Origin: UBA1672 sp050633285
GTDB lineage: Bacteria; Pseudomonadota; Alphaproteobacteria; Micavibrionales; Micavibrionaceae
DNA length: 64,000 nt
NCBI GenBank assembly: GCA_050633285.1
Contig: JBOEGG010000002.1
Location: 471,450 to 535,449 of the forward strand
Reading direction: 5' to 3'
Shown: positions 8,556-16,650 of the stretch, piece after piece
Layout: every line of letters begins with the position of its first letter
Numbering within the stretch: the first letter of the stretch is position 1
The notes under the pieces: model-generated
Databases searched by the model: none
The model's input: the letters and a program-made list of their open reading frames with translations, nothing else
Told to the model about the DNA's origin: nothing
Made by a program: the position numbers and the translations under genes

Positions 8556-9680
8556 ATGTCTGATAACATTATGGATACGCAAAATTATTTAAAGGATCAT
8601 ATGGTGCGGTATGGTTCTATGACCTTAGGGGCTTTTTTTGAGCTCTGCGTCTCTGATCCACAATATGGATACTATGCACAAAAAGAGCCGTTTGGCAGGC
8701 GAGGTGACTTCACCACTGCACCTGAAATATCCCAGATGTTTGGCGAAATGGTTGGTGCATGGGTGTTTGATGTTTGGCAAAAAATGAATAAGCCAGACGC
8801 ATTTAACCTTGTTGAGTTTGGCCCCGGGCGTGGAACGTTAATGAAAGATATTGTACGCGTTACAACAAAAGATGAAGCGTTCAAACAAGCGGTTCATGTG
8901 ACATTAATCGATACCAGTCCGACACTAAGGCAAGTTCAAAAAGATGCATTATCTGAATATAATGTGAATTGGAGCACAGGCCTATCAGAAATCAGTGCAG
9001 CGATCCCATCTATTCTTATTGGTAATGAGTTTCTTGACGCTCTACCAATAGAGCAGCTCACCAGAAATGAAAACGGATGGCAAAAACGCGTCGTTAAATA
9101 TGATGAAACGCAGGAGTGCTTTTCCTTTGGTTGGGAGGATGCAGGGGTTGAGTTAATAGAATTACTTCCGACAAAAACACAGAGCCATCAAATTTATGAA
9201 ATTGCACCGGCACGCTGTGAGTTTATTAAAGATGCATGCGCACATCTCTCGCAAAGTGGTGGAGCATCTTTGTGGATCGATTACGGCTACACCACACGCC
9301 ATTACGGTGATACATTACAGGCTGTTAAGAACCATGAATATAGCAATGTGCTCTGTGATGTTGGACAAAGTGATATCACCGCACATGTTGACTTTCAGGC
9401 GTTGCAGGGGGTAGTAGATGAATATGACACTCTTTCAACGGATGACACAACACAAGGCGCATTTTTACGTAATGTTGGGGTTGAATATCGTGCATTGGCC
9501 TTAAAAAATGCAATTTGTAAGTCACATGACCCCAAAAAAGCCTCAAATAAACTTGAAAAGCTAGACAAGGATTTAGAACGTTTAATTTCCATCGATGAAA
9601 TGGGACAACTTTTTAAAGTCATGTCGATTTACGATAGGGCAATGACGCTATCCGGGTTTGACTCGCGCCTCAATAAGTAG
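8556..9680 (+). CDS. MidA/NDUFAF7-type SAM-dependent methyltransferase
   Basis: 374 residues of the DUF185/MidA family. Visible motifs are DPQYGYYAQKEPFGRRGDFTTAPEIS near the N-terminus, the SAM-binding LVEFGPGRGTLMKDIVR (about residues 88-105) and LIGNEFLDALPIEQL (about 151-165). The mitochondrial homologue NDUFAF7 methylates an arginine of the NDUFS2 subunit of complex I, so a role in respiratory complex I maturation is a reasonable inference for the bacterial protein. The start follows the lgt stop with no gap and has AAGG 8 bases upstream within lgt. The order lgt, midA-like, pgeF is common in alphaproteobacteria. Confidence 0.92.
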   Translation: MSDNIMDTQNYLKDHMVRYGSMTLGAFFELCVSDPQYGYYAQKEPFGRRGDFTTAPEISQMFGEMVGAWVFDVWQKMNKPDAFNLVEFGPGRGTLMKDIVRVTTKDEAFKQAVHVTLIDTSPTLRQVQKDALSEYNVNWSTGLSEISAAIPSILIGNEFLDALPIEQLTRNENGWQKRVVKYDETQECFSFGWEDAGVELIELLPTKTQSHQIYEIAPARCEFIKDACAHLSQSGGASLWIDYGYTTRHYGDTLQAVKNHEYSNVLCDVGQSDITAHVDFQALQGVVDEYDTLSTDDTTQGAFLRNVGVEYRALALKNAICKSHDPKKASNKLEKLDKDLERLISIDEMGQLFKVMSIYDRAMTLSGFDSRLNK

Positions 9681-9691
9681 AAAGAAGATGT

Positions 9692-10477
9692 ATGAAACAT
9701 TATACAGATGATAGTTTTTTAAATTCAGGGCATCATAAAATATCTTATGGCTTCTTTACGCGAATAGGTGGCAATAGTTGCGGAGAGTATAAGGGGCTTA
9801 ACTGTGGAACCGGTTCTAACGATGATCCTGAAAATATAAATTTGAACCGTGCGGAGGTCGCACGTAACTTTAATGTTGAACTAGATCATCTGCTATCACT
9901 ATATCAAATACATGGTAATGTGGTTCATACCGTTAACGCACCGTGGGACGAGCGCCCACAGGGGGATGGTTTCGTTACTGATAAAGCGGGTATAGCACTT
10001 GGTATCTTAACGGCGGATTGTGCCCCTGTATTGTTCTATGGCCTGAAAGCAGACGGAGCACCTGTAATAGGAGCCGCGCATGCAGGGTGGGGTGGTGCTC
10101 TTAAAGGGGTCTTAGATGAGACAGTTCTCAAAATGACCCAAATAGGAGCACAAAAAGATACAATACGTGCCTGTGTTGGGCCATGTATAAGTAGATCATC
10201 TTATGAAGTTACAATAGATTTCGTTGATCCGTTTTTAGAAGAAAACGAAGACGCCGAAAACTTCTTTCACAGTGGTGCAAAAGAAGGGCACCTTATGTTT
10301 GACTTATCAGGCTATTGTGCGTGGCGCCTGTTTCGTGTTGGGCTTAAAAATGTAACTGTAATGGACAAAGATACATATAAAAATCAGGATGAGTTTTATA
10401 GTTATCGTCGTGCAACACATAATAATGATTCAGATTATGGTCGGCAAATTTCAGTTATTTCCATAGGCTGTGAATAA
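9692..10477 (+). CDS. pgeF: Peptidoglycan editing factor / polyphenol oxidase family (YfiH)
   Basis: 261 residues of the Cu-oxidase_4 (laccase-domain) family. Metal and active-site motifs are present: ILTADCAPVLFY, GAAHAGWGGALKGVL and ACVGPCISRSSYEV, giving the conserved Cys and two His. E. coli YfiH/PgeF removes L-Ser-containing muropeptide precursors to keep the cell wall correct, while human FAMIN homologues act on purine nucleosides, so the exact substrate here is open. It lies 11 bases after the methyltransferase gene with AAGAAGA as ribosome site and closes the lgt operon. Confidence 0.93.
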   Translation: MKHYTDDSFLNSGHHKISYGFFTRIGGNSCGEYKGLNCGTGSNDDPENINLNRAEVARNFNVELDHLLSLYQIHGNVVHTVNAPWDERPQGDGFVTDKAGIALGILTADCAPVLFYGLKADGAPVIGAAHAGWGGALKGVLDETVLKMTQIGAQKDTIRACVGPCISRSSYEVTIDFVDPFLEENEDAENFFHSGAKEGHLMFDLSGYCAWRLFRVGLKNVTVMDKDTYKNQDEFYSYRRATHNNDSDYGRQISVISIGCE

Positions 10478-10493
10478 TTTTCCATCAATTTTC

Positions 10494-10521
10494 TTGATTT
10501 ATAATCTGTTTTTCTTATAGT
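10494..10521 (+). promoter_or_regulatory. Probable promoter of prs
   Basis: TTGATT at 10494-10499 and TATAGT at 10516-10521 with a 16-base spacer lie in the 103-base gap before prs. Transcription would begin around 10528, giving a leader of about 50 bases that contains a short CGCG-bounded dyad. Confidence 0.45.
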
Positions 10522-10580
10522 GCGCCTATCTCTGAAATTTGAACCGCGCGGATAATACGCGATGACAAGGGTATGACATT

Positions 10581-11513
10581 ATGAAGCTGATTTCCGGTAA
10601 CGCCAACCGTGATTTATCCGATAGCATTTCTTCTTATTTGGATGTTCCTCTGACCCAGTGCGCGATTAAGCGCTTCTCTGATAACGAAATATTCGTTGAG
10701 ATCATGGAAAATGTCCGTGGTAAAGATACATTTTTCATTCAGTCTACGTCTTATCCCGCGAACGATCATCTGATGGAGTTATTAATTGCAATTGATGCAT
10801 TAAAACGCGGGTCAGCGAGACGCATTACTGCGGTTCTTCCATATTTCGGTTATGCAAGACAGGATCGTAAAACAGGCGGTCGTACACCAATTTCTTCTAA
10901 GCTTGTTGCGAATTTGATCACTGCGGCAGGTGCAGACCGTGTCTTGACAATGGAACTGCACGCCGGACAAATACAGGGCTTCTTTGATATCCCCGTTGAT
11001 AATTTAAGTGCGGCACCAGTTTTTGTGAAATGCATAAATGAGAAGTTCCAAGGTGAGAATATTTGTATTGTATCGCCGGATGTCGGTGGTGTGGTGCGTG
11101 CACGTCACTTGGCAAAACGCATCGGTGCAGACCTTGCAATTATTGATAAACGTCGTGAACAAGCCGGTGTGTCAGAAGTGATGCATGTTATTGGTGACGT
11201 TAAAGATAAAGTATGTATCCTTGTTGATGACATTGTAGATTCCGGCGGTACACTTTGTAATGCTGCTGTAGCTCTTGAGGCTCAAGGCGCAAAAGAAGTT
11301 CATGCATACGTTGTTCATGGTGTTCTTTCAGGCAAAGCGGTAGAGCGTGTTACGTCTTCTCCGTTAAAACAGTTGGTCATTACAGATAGTATTGCCGCAA
11401 CTGAAGAAATGAAAGCTGCAACAAATATTGAACAAGTGGGTATTGGCGATCTAATCGGCGAAGCGGCGCGCCGTATCAGTGAAGAGCGTTCAATTTCCGA
11501 GTTATTTAAATAA
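10581..11513 (+). CDS. prs: Ribose-phosphate pyrophosphokinase
   Basis: 310 residues. It makes PRPP from ribose 5-phosphate and ATP, feeding purine, pyrimidine, His, Trp and NAD synthesis. Class I PRS features are intact: the flexible catalytic loop region (YFGYARQDRKTGGRTPIS), the divalent-ion motif ELHAGQIQGFF, and the PRPP-binding CILVDDIVDSGGTLCNAA. The length matches the usual 310-315. The 141-base gap to rplY contains its own promoter and leader, so prs may be monocistronic, although no terminator hairpin with a T-tract is visible. Confidence 0.97.
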   Translation: MKLISGNANRDLSDSISSYLDVPLTQCAIKRFSDNEIFVEIMENVRGKDTFFIQSTSYPANDHLMELLIAIDALKRGSARRITAVLPYFGYARQDRKTGGRTPISSKLVANLITAAGADRVLTMELHAGQIQGFFDIPVDNLSAAPVFVKCINEKFQGENICIVSPDVGGVVRARHLAKRIGADLAIIDKRREQAGVSEVMHVIGDVKDKVCILVDDIVDSGGTLCNAAVALEAQGAKEVHAYVVHGVLSGKAVERVTSSPLKQLVITDSIAATEEMKAATNIEQVGIGDLIGEAARRISEERSISELFK

Positions 11514-11547
11514 CCCTGATATTTATCCGTAAATACACAAAATTTAC

Positions 11548-11576
11548 TTGAAATAATCGTATAGATCTGCTTTATC
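11548..11576 (+). promoter_or_regulatory. Probable promoter of rplY
   Basis: TTGAAA at 11548-11553 and TTTATC at 11571-11576 are separated by 17 bases. A start near 11583 would place the two hairpins described for the rplY leader at the very 5' end of the transcript. Confidence 0.4.
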
Positions 11577-11585
11577 TGTGCGCTA

Positions 11586-11625
11586 CGTAGCCATTGCTAC
11601 GGGTTGGCACCCCTGGAGGCCAATC
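11586..11625 (+). promoter_or_regulatory. Two adjacent hairpins in the rplY leader
   Basis: Stem 1 pairs CGTAGC (11586-11591) with GCTACG (11596-11601) around a 4-base loop. Stem 2 follows directly, pairing GGTTGGC (11602-11608) with GCCAATC (11619-11625; one G-U pair) around a 10-base loop that contains an SD-like GGAG. They end 29 bases before the rplY start. Ribosomal protein genes often carry autoregulatory leaders that mimic the rRNA site. L25 binds a 5S rRNA helix, so such a role is possible here but is inference only. No T-tract follows, which argues against a terminator. Confidence 0.5.
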
Positions 11626-11654
11626 AGTTATGTTTAAATATAAGGAAATAAAAC

Positions 11655-12317
11655 ATGTCTACAAACTATGCTATAGAAGCACAAGAGAGAGAACGCGCCG
11701 GCAAGGGGGTTGCTCGTTCATTACGTCGTGAAGGTCGCACACCTGCGGTTATTTACGGTGATAACAAGGAACCTGTGAAGATCTCTCTATCTGAAAATCA
11801 AATTAATGTTGAATATAACAAGGGACAGATGTTCATTACATTATGCGACCTTGATCTTGCAGGTAAGAAACATCTTGTTCTTGCACGTGATGTTCAATTA
11901 CACCCTGTAACAGATATTGTTGAGCACGTTGACTTTTTGCGCGTGACAAAGAAAACAAAAATTGCTGTTGACGTTCCGGTTCAGTTCATTAACGAAGACA
12001 AATGTCCAAGTATTGATCAAAAGGGTACAGTGAACGTTGTTCGTCACACTGTTGAGATCTTATGTTCTGCGACAAGCATGCCTGAAGTTCTTGAAGTTAA
12101 CCTTGAAGGTAAACAGCACGGCGATGCAGTTAAAGTATCTGATGCAGATATGCCTGAAGGCGCATCTCCGGTTATTACGGATCGTGATTTCACAATCGCA
12201 ACACTGATTGCACCGAAGACTGAAGCTGAAGAAGAAGCTGAAGATGCTGCGGGCGCAGAAGGTGCTGAAATGGTGGATCCTGATGCAGAAGCTGAAGAAG
12301 CTCCGGCAGAAGAATAA
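11655..12317 (+). CDS. rplY: 50S ribosomal protein L25/Ctc
   Basis: 220 residues, the long L25/CTC (TL5-like) form. The N-terminal 5S rRNA-binding domain covers about residues 1-95 (ARSLRREGRTPAVIYGD motif), followed by the C-terminal TL5 domain (VDVPVQFINEDKCP onward) and a very acidic Ala/Glu tail of about 35 residues. The tail is common in alphaproteobacterial L25. AAGGAAAT supplies the ribosome site. The leader contains two stable hairpins. pth follows, as in most bacteria (prs, rplY, pth, ychF order). Confidence 0.96.
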   Translation: MSTNYAIEAQERERAGKGVARSLRREGRTPAVIYGDNKEPVKISLSENQINVEYNKGQMFITLCDLDLAGKKHLVLARDVQLHPVTDIVEHVDFLRVTKKTKIAVDVPVQFINEDKCPSIDQKGTVNVVRHTVEILCSATSMPEVLEVNLEGKQHGDAVKVSDADMPEGASPVITDRDFTIATLIAPKTEAEEEAEDAAGAEGAEMVDPDAEAEEAPAEE

Positions 12318-12363
12318 TATACCGTGCAACAGTGGTTTAAATCACTTGCTGCTATATTTAGGA

Positions 12364-12387
12364 AAGAGCCTTTATCAGAAGGCTCTT
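12364..12387 (+). terminator. Hairpin between rplY and pth, possible weak terminator
   Basis: AAGAGCC (12364-12370) pairs with GGCTCTT (12381-12387). Two further T-A pairs can close the inner loop. The downstream CTTCGTATG is only moderately T-rich, so it may be a partial terminator or an mRNA-processing site separating high rplY expression from pth. It lies inside the frame upstream of the pth ATG and supports a start at 12414 rather than the GTG at 12324. Confidence 0.45.
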
Positions 12388-12413
12388 CTTCGTATGTAGG
12401 GGATACACAAACG

Positions 12414-12989
12414 ATGTGGCTGTTTGTAGGGCTTGGAAATCCAGGCGATAAATATCAAGGACACCGACACAATGTTGGTTTTATGGTGGTTGACGTTATT
12501 CAATCGGCATTCCCGAATATGCCGTCGTTTAAATCAAAATTTCAGGGGCAATTTGCAGAAGGGCGTATTGGTAATGCTAAGGCTCTTTTATTAAAGCCTG
12601 AAACCTATATGAACGAATCTGGCCAATCTGTCGCGAAGGCGACTAAATTTTATAAGATACCGCCTGAGAATGTTATTGTTTTTCATGATGAACTTGATGT
12701 TGCACCAAATTCTGTGCGTATTAAACAGGGCGGTGGTAACGCCGGTCATAATGGATTGAAATCTATTCAGGCGCATCTTGGTACTGCTGATTTTTGGCGC
12801 GTACGTATTGGCATTGGTCGTCCTGAACATAAAGGGCAGGTGAGTAACTATGTCCTCAGTGATTTTTCTAAGGCCGAAAAAGAATGGTTAGAGCCTTTGG
12901 TCGAGTTTATGGGGGATAAAGTTGATGAAGTTATATCTGATGCTCCAAAGACTTATGAAAGTTTAATAAAAGAATATCTAAGAAAATAA
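12414..12989 (+). CDS. pth: Peptidyl-tRNA hydrolase
   Basis: 191 residues from the ATG at 12414. It hydrolyses peptidyl-tRNA released by premature termination. Conserved motifs are MWLFVGLGNPGDKYQGHRHN with the catalytic His, LLKPETYMNESGQSV, VFHDELDV and the GGGNAGHNGLKS loop. The frame is open upstream to a GTG at 12324, but that start has no ribosome site, would span a hairpin, and would add a 30-residue extension atypical of the family. The ATG has GGGGA about 10 bases upstream. ychF follows after 36 bases. Confidence 0.95.
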   Translation: MWLFVGLGNPGDKYQGHRHNVGFMVVDVIQSAFPNMPSFKSKFQGQFAEGRIGNAKALLLKPETYMNESGQSVAKATKFYKIPPENVIVFHDELDVAPNSVRIKQGGGNAGHNGLKSIQAHLGTADFWRVRIGIGRPEHKGQVSNYVLSDFSKAEKEWLEPLVEFMGDKVDEVISDAPKTYESLIKEYLRK

Positions 12990-13025
12990 TTCGTATTAAT
13001 TACAGATGCAAAAAGGACGAAAATA

Positions 13026-14129
13026 ATGGGATTTAACTGCGGAATTGTTGGGCTACCAAATGTTGGAAAATCAACATTATTTAATGCACTTACAGCAACA
13101 GCAGCAGCGCAAGCGGCAAATTTTCCGTTTTGTACGATTGAACCGAACGTGGGTCGTGTTTCTGTTCCTGATGAACGTCTTGCAAAGATTGCCGAAATTG
13201 CAGGTTCTGCGGAAATTTTACCGGCTCAGTTAGAGTTTGTTGATATCGCAGGGCTGGTAAAAGGAGCATCACAAGGTGAAGGGCTTGGAAACCAGTTTTT
13301 GTCTAATATCCGCGAGACGGATGCAATCATCCATGTTGTACGCTGTTTTGAAGATGACGATATCCACCATGTTGAAGGGTCAGTTGACCCATTGCGTGAT
13401 ATTGAGACAATTGAAACAGAATTAATGCTGTCTGACCTTGAAAGTCTGACACGCCAACTTGAGAATCTAAAGAAAAAGACCCGTTCAGGTGATAAGGAAG
13501 CAATCGCGCAGTATGATTTCATTGCGAAGATCAAAGCCGCTCTTGATGAGGGGAATTCTGCACGCACGGTTGAAGCAACTGATGAGGACGAAGAGCGCTG
13601 GCTCAAAGTAGCATCTCTGATTACATCAAAGCCGATCCTTTATGTTTGTAACGTTTCCGAAGAAGAAGCCGCAGATGGTAATGCCTATTCTGAAACTGTC
13701 GCAAAGATGGCACAAGAGCAAGGGGCACAGAGCGTTGTCATTTGCGCGTCAATTGAGTCAGAAATTGCCCAACTTGAAAGTGATGAAGAGCAAGCTGAAT
13801 TTCTGGAAACAATGGGCTTAAGTGAACCAGGCTTGAACCGCATTATTCGCGCTGGCTATACATTATTAAAGTTACATACCTACTTTACCGCAGGGCCAAA
13901 AGAGACACGCGCTTGGACAATTGCAATTGATACAAAAGCTCCTCAAGCTGCGGGGGTGATACACACTGATTTTGAAAAAGGGTTCATTAAGGCAGAGACA
14001 ATTGCCTATGATGATTATATCGCCTGTAAAGGCGAACAAGGCGCAAAAGATAACGGTAAAATGCGCCAAGAGGGTAAGGAATACGTTGTTGCAAACGGTG
14101 ATATCATACTCTTCCGCTTTAACGTTTAG
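13026..14129 (+). CDS. ychF: Redox/ribosome-associated ATPase YchF (Obg family)
   Basis: 367 residues. The P-loop is GLPNVGKST near residue 8, with the Obg-family NFPFCTIEPNVG switch I region and DIAGLVKGASQGEGLGNQFL at G3. The G4 position reads NVSEEE rather than NKxD, which is the known reason YchF/OLA1 prefers ATP over GTP. A coiled-coil insertion (about residues 130-200) and a C-terminal TGS domain ending YVVANGDIILFRFNV complete the protein. It binds ribosomes and modulates leaderless-mRNA translation and stress responses in E. coli. The ribosome site AAGGA is well placed. It is last in the prs-rplY-pth-ychF block. Confidence 0.97.
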   Translation: MGFNCGIVGLPNVGKSTLFNALTATAAAQAANFPFCTIEPNVGRVSVPDERLAKIAEIAGSAEILPAQLEFVDIAGLVKGASQGEGLGNQFLSNIRETDAIIHVVRCFEDDDIHHVEGSVDPLRDIETIETELMLSDLESLTRQLENLKKKTRSGDKEAIAQYDFIAKIKAALDEGNSARTVEATDEDEERWLKVASLITSKPILYVCNVSEEEAADGNAYSETVAKMAQEQGAQSVVICASIESEIAQLESDEEQAEFLETMGLSEPGLNRIIRAGYTLLKLHTYFTAGPKETRAWTIAIDTKAPQAAGVIHTDFEKGFIKAETIAYDDYIACKGEQGAKDNGKMRQEGKEYVVANGDIILFRFNV

Positions 14130-14252
14130 ATTGAACGAGTTGTGTCATGACGTTTCTGCTCAAGCCATGTTTTGGTAATTTTCTTGCGCGCCAGAGATGC
14201 TATAAGTTATAAGGTACTATAGATAAGAAAATATTGGTGAAAGGGGAATACC

Positions 14253-14633
14253 ATGAATAAAAGTTTGAGAGGTCTTGTTGCAGCAAGTGGTATCGCGACA
14301 GTATTTGCGCTTTCAGGATGTAGTGATAACGGTTCAGAACCAGAGTCACCTAATGCGGAAAACCCTAACGTAACGACTCACACTTTTAATGGTACTAGCA
14401 GGTTTGTACGCTTTGATGATGATCAACGTGCAGGGCACTTAGATCAAATGACCTTTTATCGTAAAGATGGCTTTAGTTGGGAACCTACTACGACTATTAC
14501 GCAAGCTGATATAAATCCTCACACTGCGGCAGAAGCTGCACAGAAATTTATAGAAACAAATGGGGTTCATTGGGATCTTACAGAAGGGGCTAACGTAGGG
14601 ATCAATTCAGACCCAGATCCCTTAGATATATAG
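14253..14633 (+). CDS. Small lipoprotein of unknown function
   Basis: 126 residues. It has a lipoprotein signal with lipobox ALSGC (lipidated Cys23), so the mature protein is anchored to the inner or outer membrane through Lgt-dependent lipidation. The mature part is short, acidic and polar (SDNGSEPESPNAENP) and has no domain I recognise; it ends DPDPLDI. A strong ribosome site (AAGGGGAA) precedes the ATG. It is monocistronic, ends in a strong terminator at 14669, and is convergent with the 613-residue protein gene. Confidence 0.7.
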   Translation: MNKSLRGLVAASGIATVFALSGCSDNGSEPESPNAENPNVTTHTFNGTSRFVRFDDDQRAGHLDQMTFYRKDGFSWEPTTTITQADINPHTAAEAAQKFIETNGVHWDLTEGANVGINSDPDPLDI

Positions 14634-14668
14634 TTTCTTAAGTGCTTTATAGGAAGTAATACGACACT

Positions 14669-14697
14669 AACGCCCTTTTCAAAGGGCGTTATTTAAT
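14669..14697 (+). terminator. Rho-independent terminator after the lipoprotein gene
   Basis: AACGCCCTTT (14669-14678) and AAAGGGCGTT (14681-14690) form a 10-base arm pair (realistically 8 pairs with a 6-base loop), followed by ATTTAATTTTT. The 3' arm reaches the stop codon of the convergent gene. The minus strand lacks a T-tract, so it serves the plus strand. Confidence 0.8.
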
Positions 14698-16530
14698 TTT
14701 TATATCATTATTCGTATCACACGGGCGTGTTAATTCTCCACCCTCTAGTCTACGAGCGATTTCCGCCTCGACAGTACATGCGTCTGAACTCTGACCTGTT
14801 GCGTCGCTCATATTACTCTGAATAGCATCAGAAGCATTCGCGTCCGCGCCTGCACCATCTGAGAAATCATCACAGGGCTTAATTTGACCTGACTTAATAC
14901 GGCGCTCTAATTCTTTCTCAACCGTACAATCATCACCTTCGCAAGGCGTGCCATTATCCTCAATAACACTCTCTACGGTGCACCCTTCGTCTGAAGCTTT
15001 CGGAATGTCACCTTCTATATCTGCAGAAGGGGTAACAACACGGCACATTCCGCCAATTGTACCTGCCGCTGCGCGTTCAGATAAATAAGGAAGATATTCA
15101 TTATCACGCCTAAAGTCGTATAATGTCTGCTTATCAGCATTTCCGGTTACTGTCTTATACGAGGCGAAATAGCGTGCAGCAGAACCAAAATCACGGAGAC
15201 CTTGCTCTCTGTCTAACTGTGTATCAGCCCCAGATCTTCTGCGTTGCATATCTAGAATTTGCTCATCCGGTATACCACCAAAACGGTTCACAAATTCAAC
15301 ATTACGATATTCGATAACAGCGTCTCTAATTGGACCATAGTGATCCATATGCCATTGCTCCAGACCGGTTTTTAAAAGTGCAGCATCTGCAAGTTCACCC
15401 GGCGGATAGCCATAGCCACGTTCAACCATTTCTAAATCTTTATAATGCGGCATAAAACGTCCGTCATGAATGGCCGTATTGACTTCATGTTCAGGAATAC
15501 AAAGCTCTCTAGCCTGATGAGCCAGCATCTCTGCTGCAATCATGCCGACTTCAACTTCTGTATATGTAGCTTTATTCGTATCCATACCAATATTTTGGGC
15601 AAATTCCCGCAATAAATCGGCATTGGGGTTTGTGGAATAGTTACCGAATAGAGCCTGCCCTGAAACTTCTTTTGTTTTTCCCAGAGAGTCGTATGCGGCT
15701 TCACTAAAGAATCGATCAGGTGCAGTTTGTGTATCCCACCCCGTGTTCCACGGAGCATCAACTTGCACCCTTACGCCTGCTTGACCATTTGGGAGTTGAG
15801 CATTGACGATTAATTCAACAATATTGCGTAAAGAGATAATTTCCGCCAAATTTGCCATAGCGCGGTTCGGAATATAGTCTCCGTCTTGCTTTTGATCCCA
15901 TGTATTAACCAAAAGAGTATCAAGATCAGTCTGGCGCGTAACGCCTGCATCTTCCATACGTTTTTCAACTAAAGCATTAAGGAAGTCCACAGACCTTTGA
16001 TCGTAATATTGCGGAATAACATTTGTTTGGATATCAGGGTTTTGTGACTGTAATGTTGCAAGCTTAATACTTAATGCTTTGCCTGTTTCTTGATCAACAA
16101 TCCCGCTTTCGGTTGTATCAACCCCTAAATATTGTTGACCAAGGTTAACGACGCTTGCTGCTTGCTTGTGAGCAGAAAACTCAACAGAAGGGGCATCAAA
16201 TATCTGACGTTTAAGTGTAATCGGTTCTACGGCTTCTTCAGGAAGTGCTTTATACGCCTCATATAAAGCTTTAATTTCGGTATTGGTTGATCGCAAGGAT
16301 GTGTTGAAAATACTTCGGTCAAGCACATCTAAAAATGCAGAATCCATTGGGTCTGTGGAGAACGAGCTTGCAGGATCATCAGAAAGGAGCTTTCCCCAAC
16401 TCTTCATATATGGGAAAATTTCAGGCATTTTTTGATTAAGAAGCGTTTTGAACTCGACAAGCGCCTTCTCCGATTCACTTAAATCGGCGAGCGTTCTCGT
16501 CTGTGTTCCTTGTGTTCCGGCCATTGTCAC
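14689..16530 (-). CDS. Unrecognised 613-residue protein with C-terminal Cys-bounded repeats
   Basis: 613 residues, no signal peptide or membrane segment, acidic, and no family I recognise. The N-terminal 500 residues look like a globular, mostly helical cytosolic protein (LADLSESEKALVEFKTLLNQ at the start; EVGMIAAEMLAHQARELC around residue 335). Residues 517-605 contain a repeat: CTVE-x-E-(I/L)-x-R-R-(I/L)-x2-G-x-(I/L)-x-(R)-P-C-D occurs twice in full (from residues 535 and 585) and once in degenerate form (from 517). Each unit starts and ends with Cys. A 30-residue Asp/Ala/Ser linker separates the last two. The gene is monocistronic. It could be an exported or effector-like protein, but nothing proves that. 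Confidence 0.75.
   Translation of the reverse strand: MTMAGTQGTQTRTLADLSESEKALVEFKTLLNQKMPEIFPYMKSWGKLLSDDPASSFSTDPMDSAFLDVLDRSIFNTSLRSTNTEIKALYEAYKALPEEAVEPITLKRQIFDAPSVEFSAHKQAASVVNLGQQYLGVDTTESGIVDQETGKALSIKLATLQSQNPDIQTNVIPQYYDQRSVDFLNALVEKRMEDAGVTRQTDLDTLLVNTWDQKQDGDYIPNRAMANLAEIISLRNIVELIVNAQLPNGQAGVRVQVDAPWNTGWDTQTAPDRFFSEAAYDSLGKTKEVSGQALFGNYSTNPNADLLREFAQNIGMDTNKATYTEVEVGMIAAEMLAHQARELCIPEHEVNTAIHDGRFMPHYKDLEMVERGYGYPPGELADAALLKTGLEQWHMDHYGPIRDAVIEYRNVEFVNRFGGIPDEQILDMQRRRSGADTQLDREQGLRDFGSAARYFASYKTVTGNADKQTLYDFRRDNEYLPYLSERAAAGTIGGMCRVVTPSADIEGDIPKASDEGCTVESVIEDNGTPCEGDDCTVEKELERRIKSGQIKPCDDFSDGAGADANASDAIQSNMSDATGQSSDACTVEAEIARRLEGGELTRPCDTNNDIKIK
14716..14982 (-). repeat. Cys-bounded CTVE...PCD protein repeat region
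   Basis: Within the 613-residue gene, three units begin with CTVE. Two keep the full pattern CTVE-xE-xx-RR-xx-xG-...-PCD of 20-21 residues, while the first is shortened (CTVESVIEDNGTPCE). Codon choices differ between units, so the repeat looks old rather than a recent tandem duplication. Confidence 0.7.
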
Positions 16531-16650
16531 CCCTGACTATATAGAAACCCGAATTATTTTTATAATTTTTATATGCCGATTATAAGCATTTCAGGCGATG
16601 AAGTCAAATTTCACCGCCTGTTTATTATAGGTTCTAGTAAGCTTAGGATT

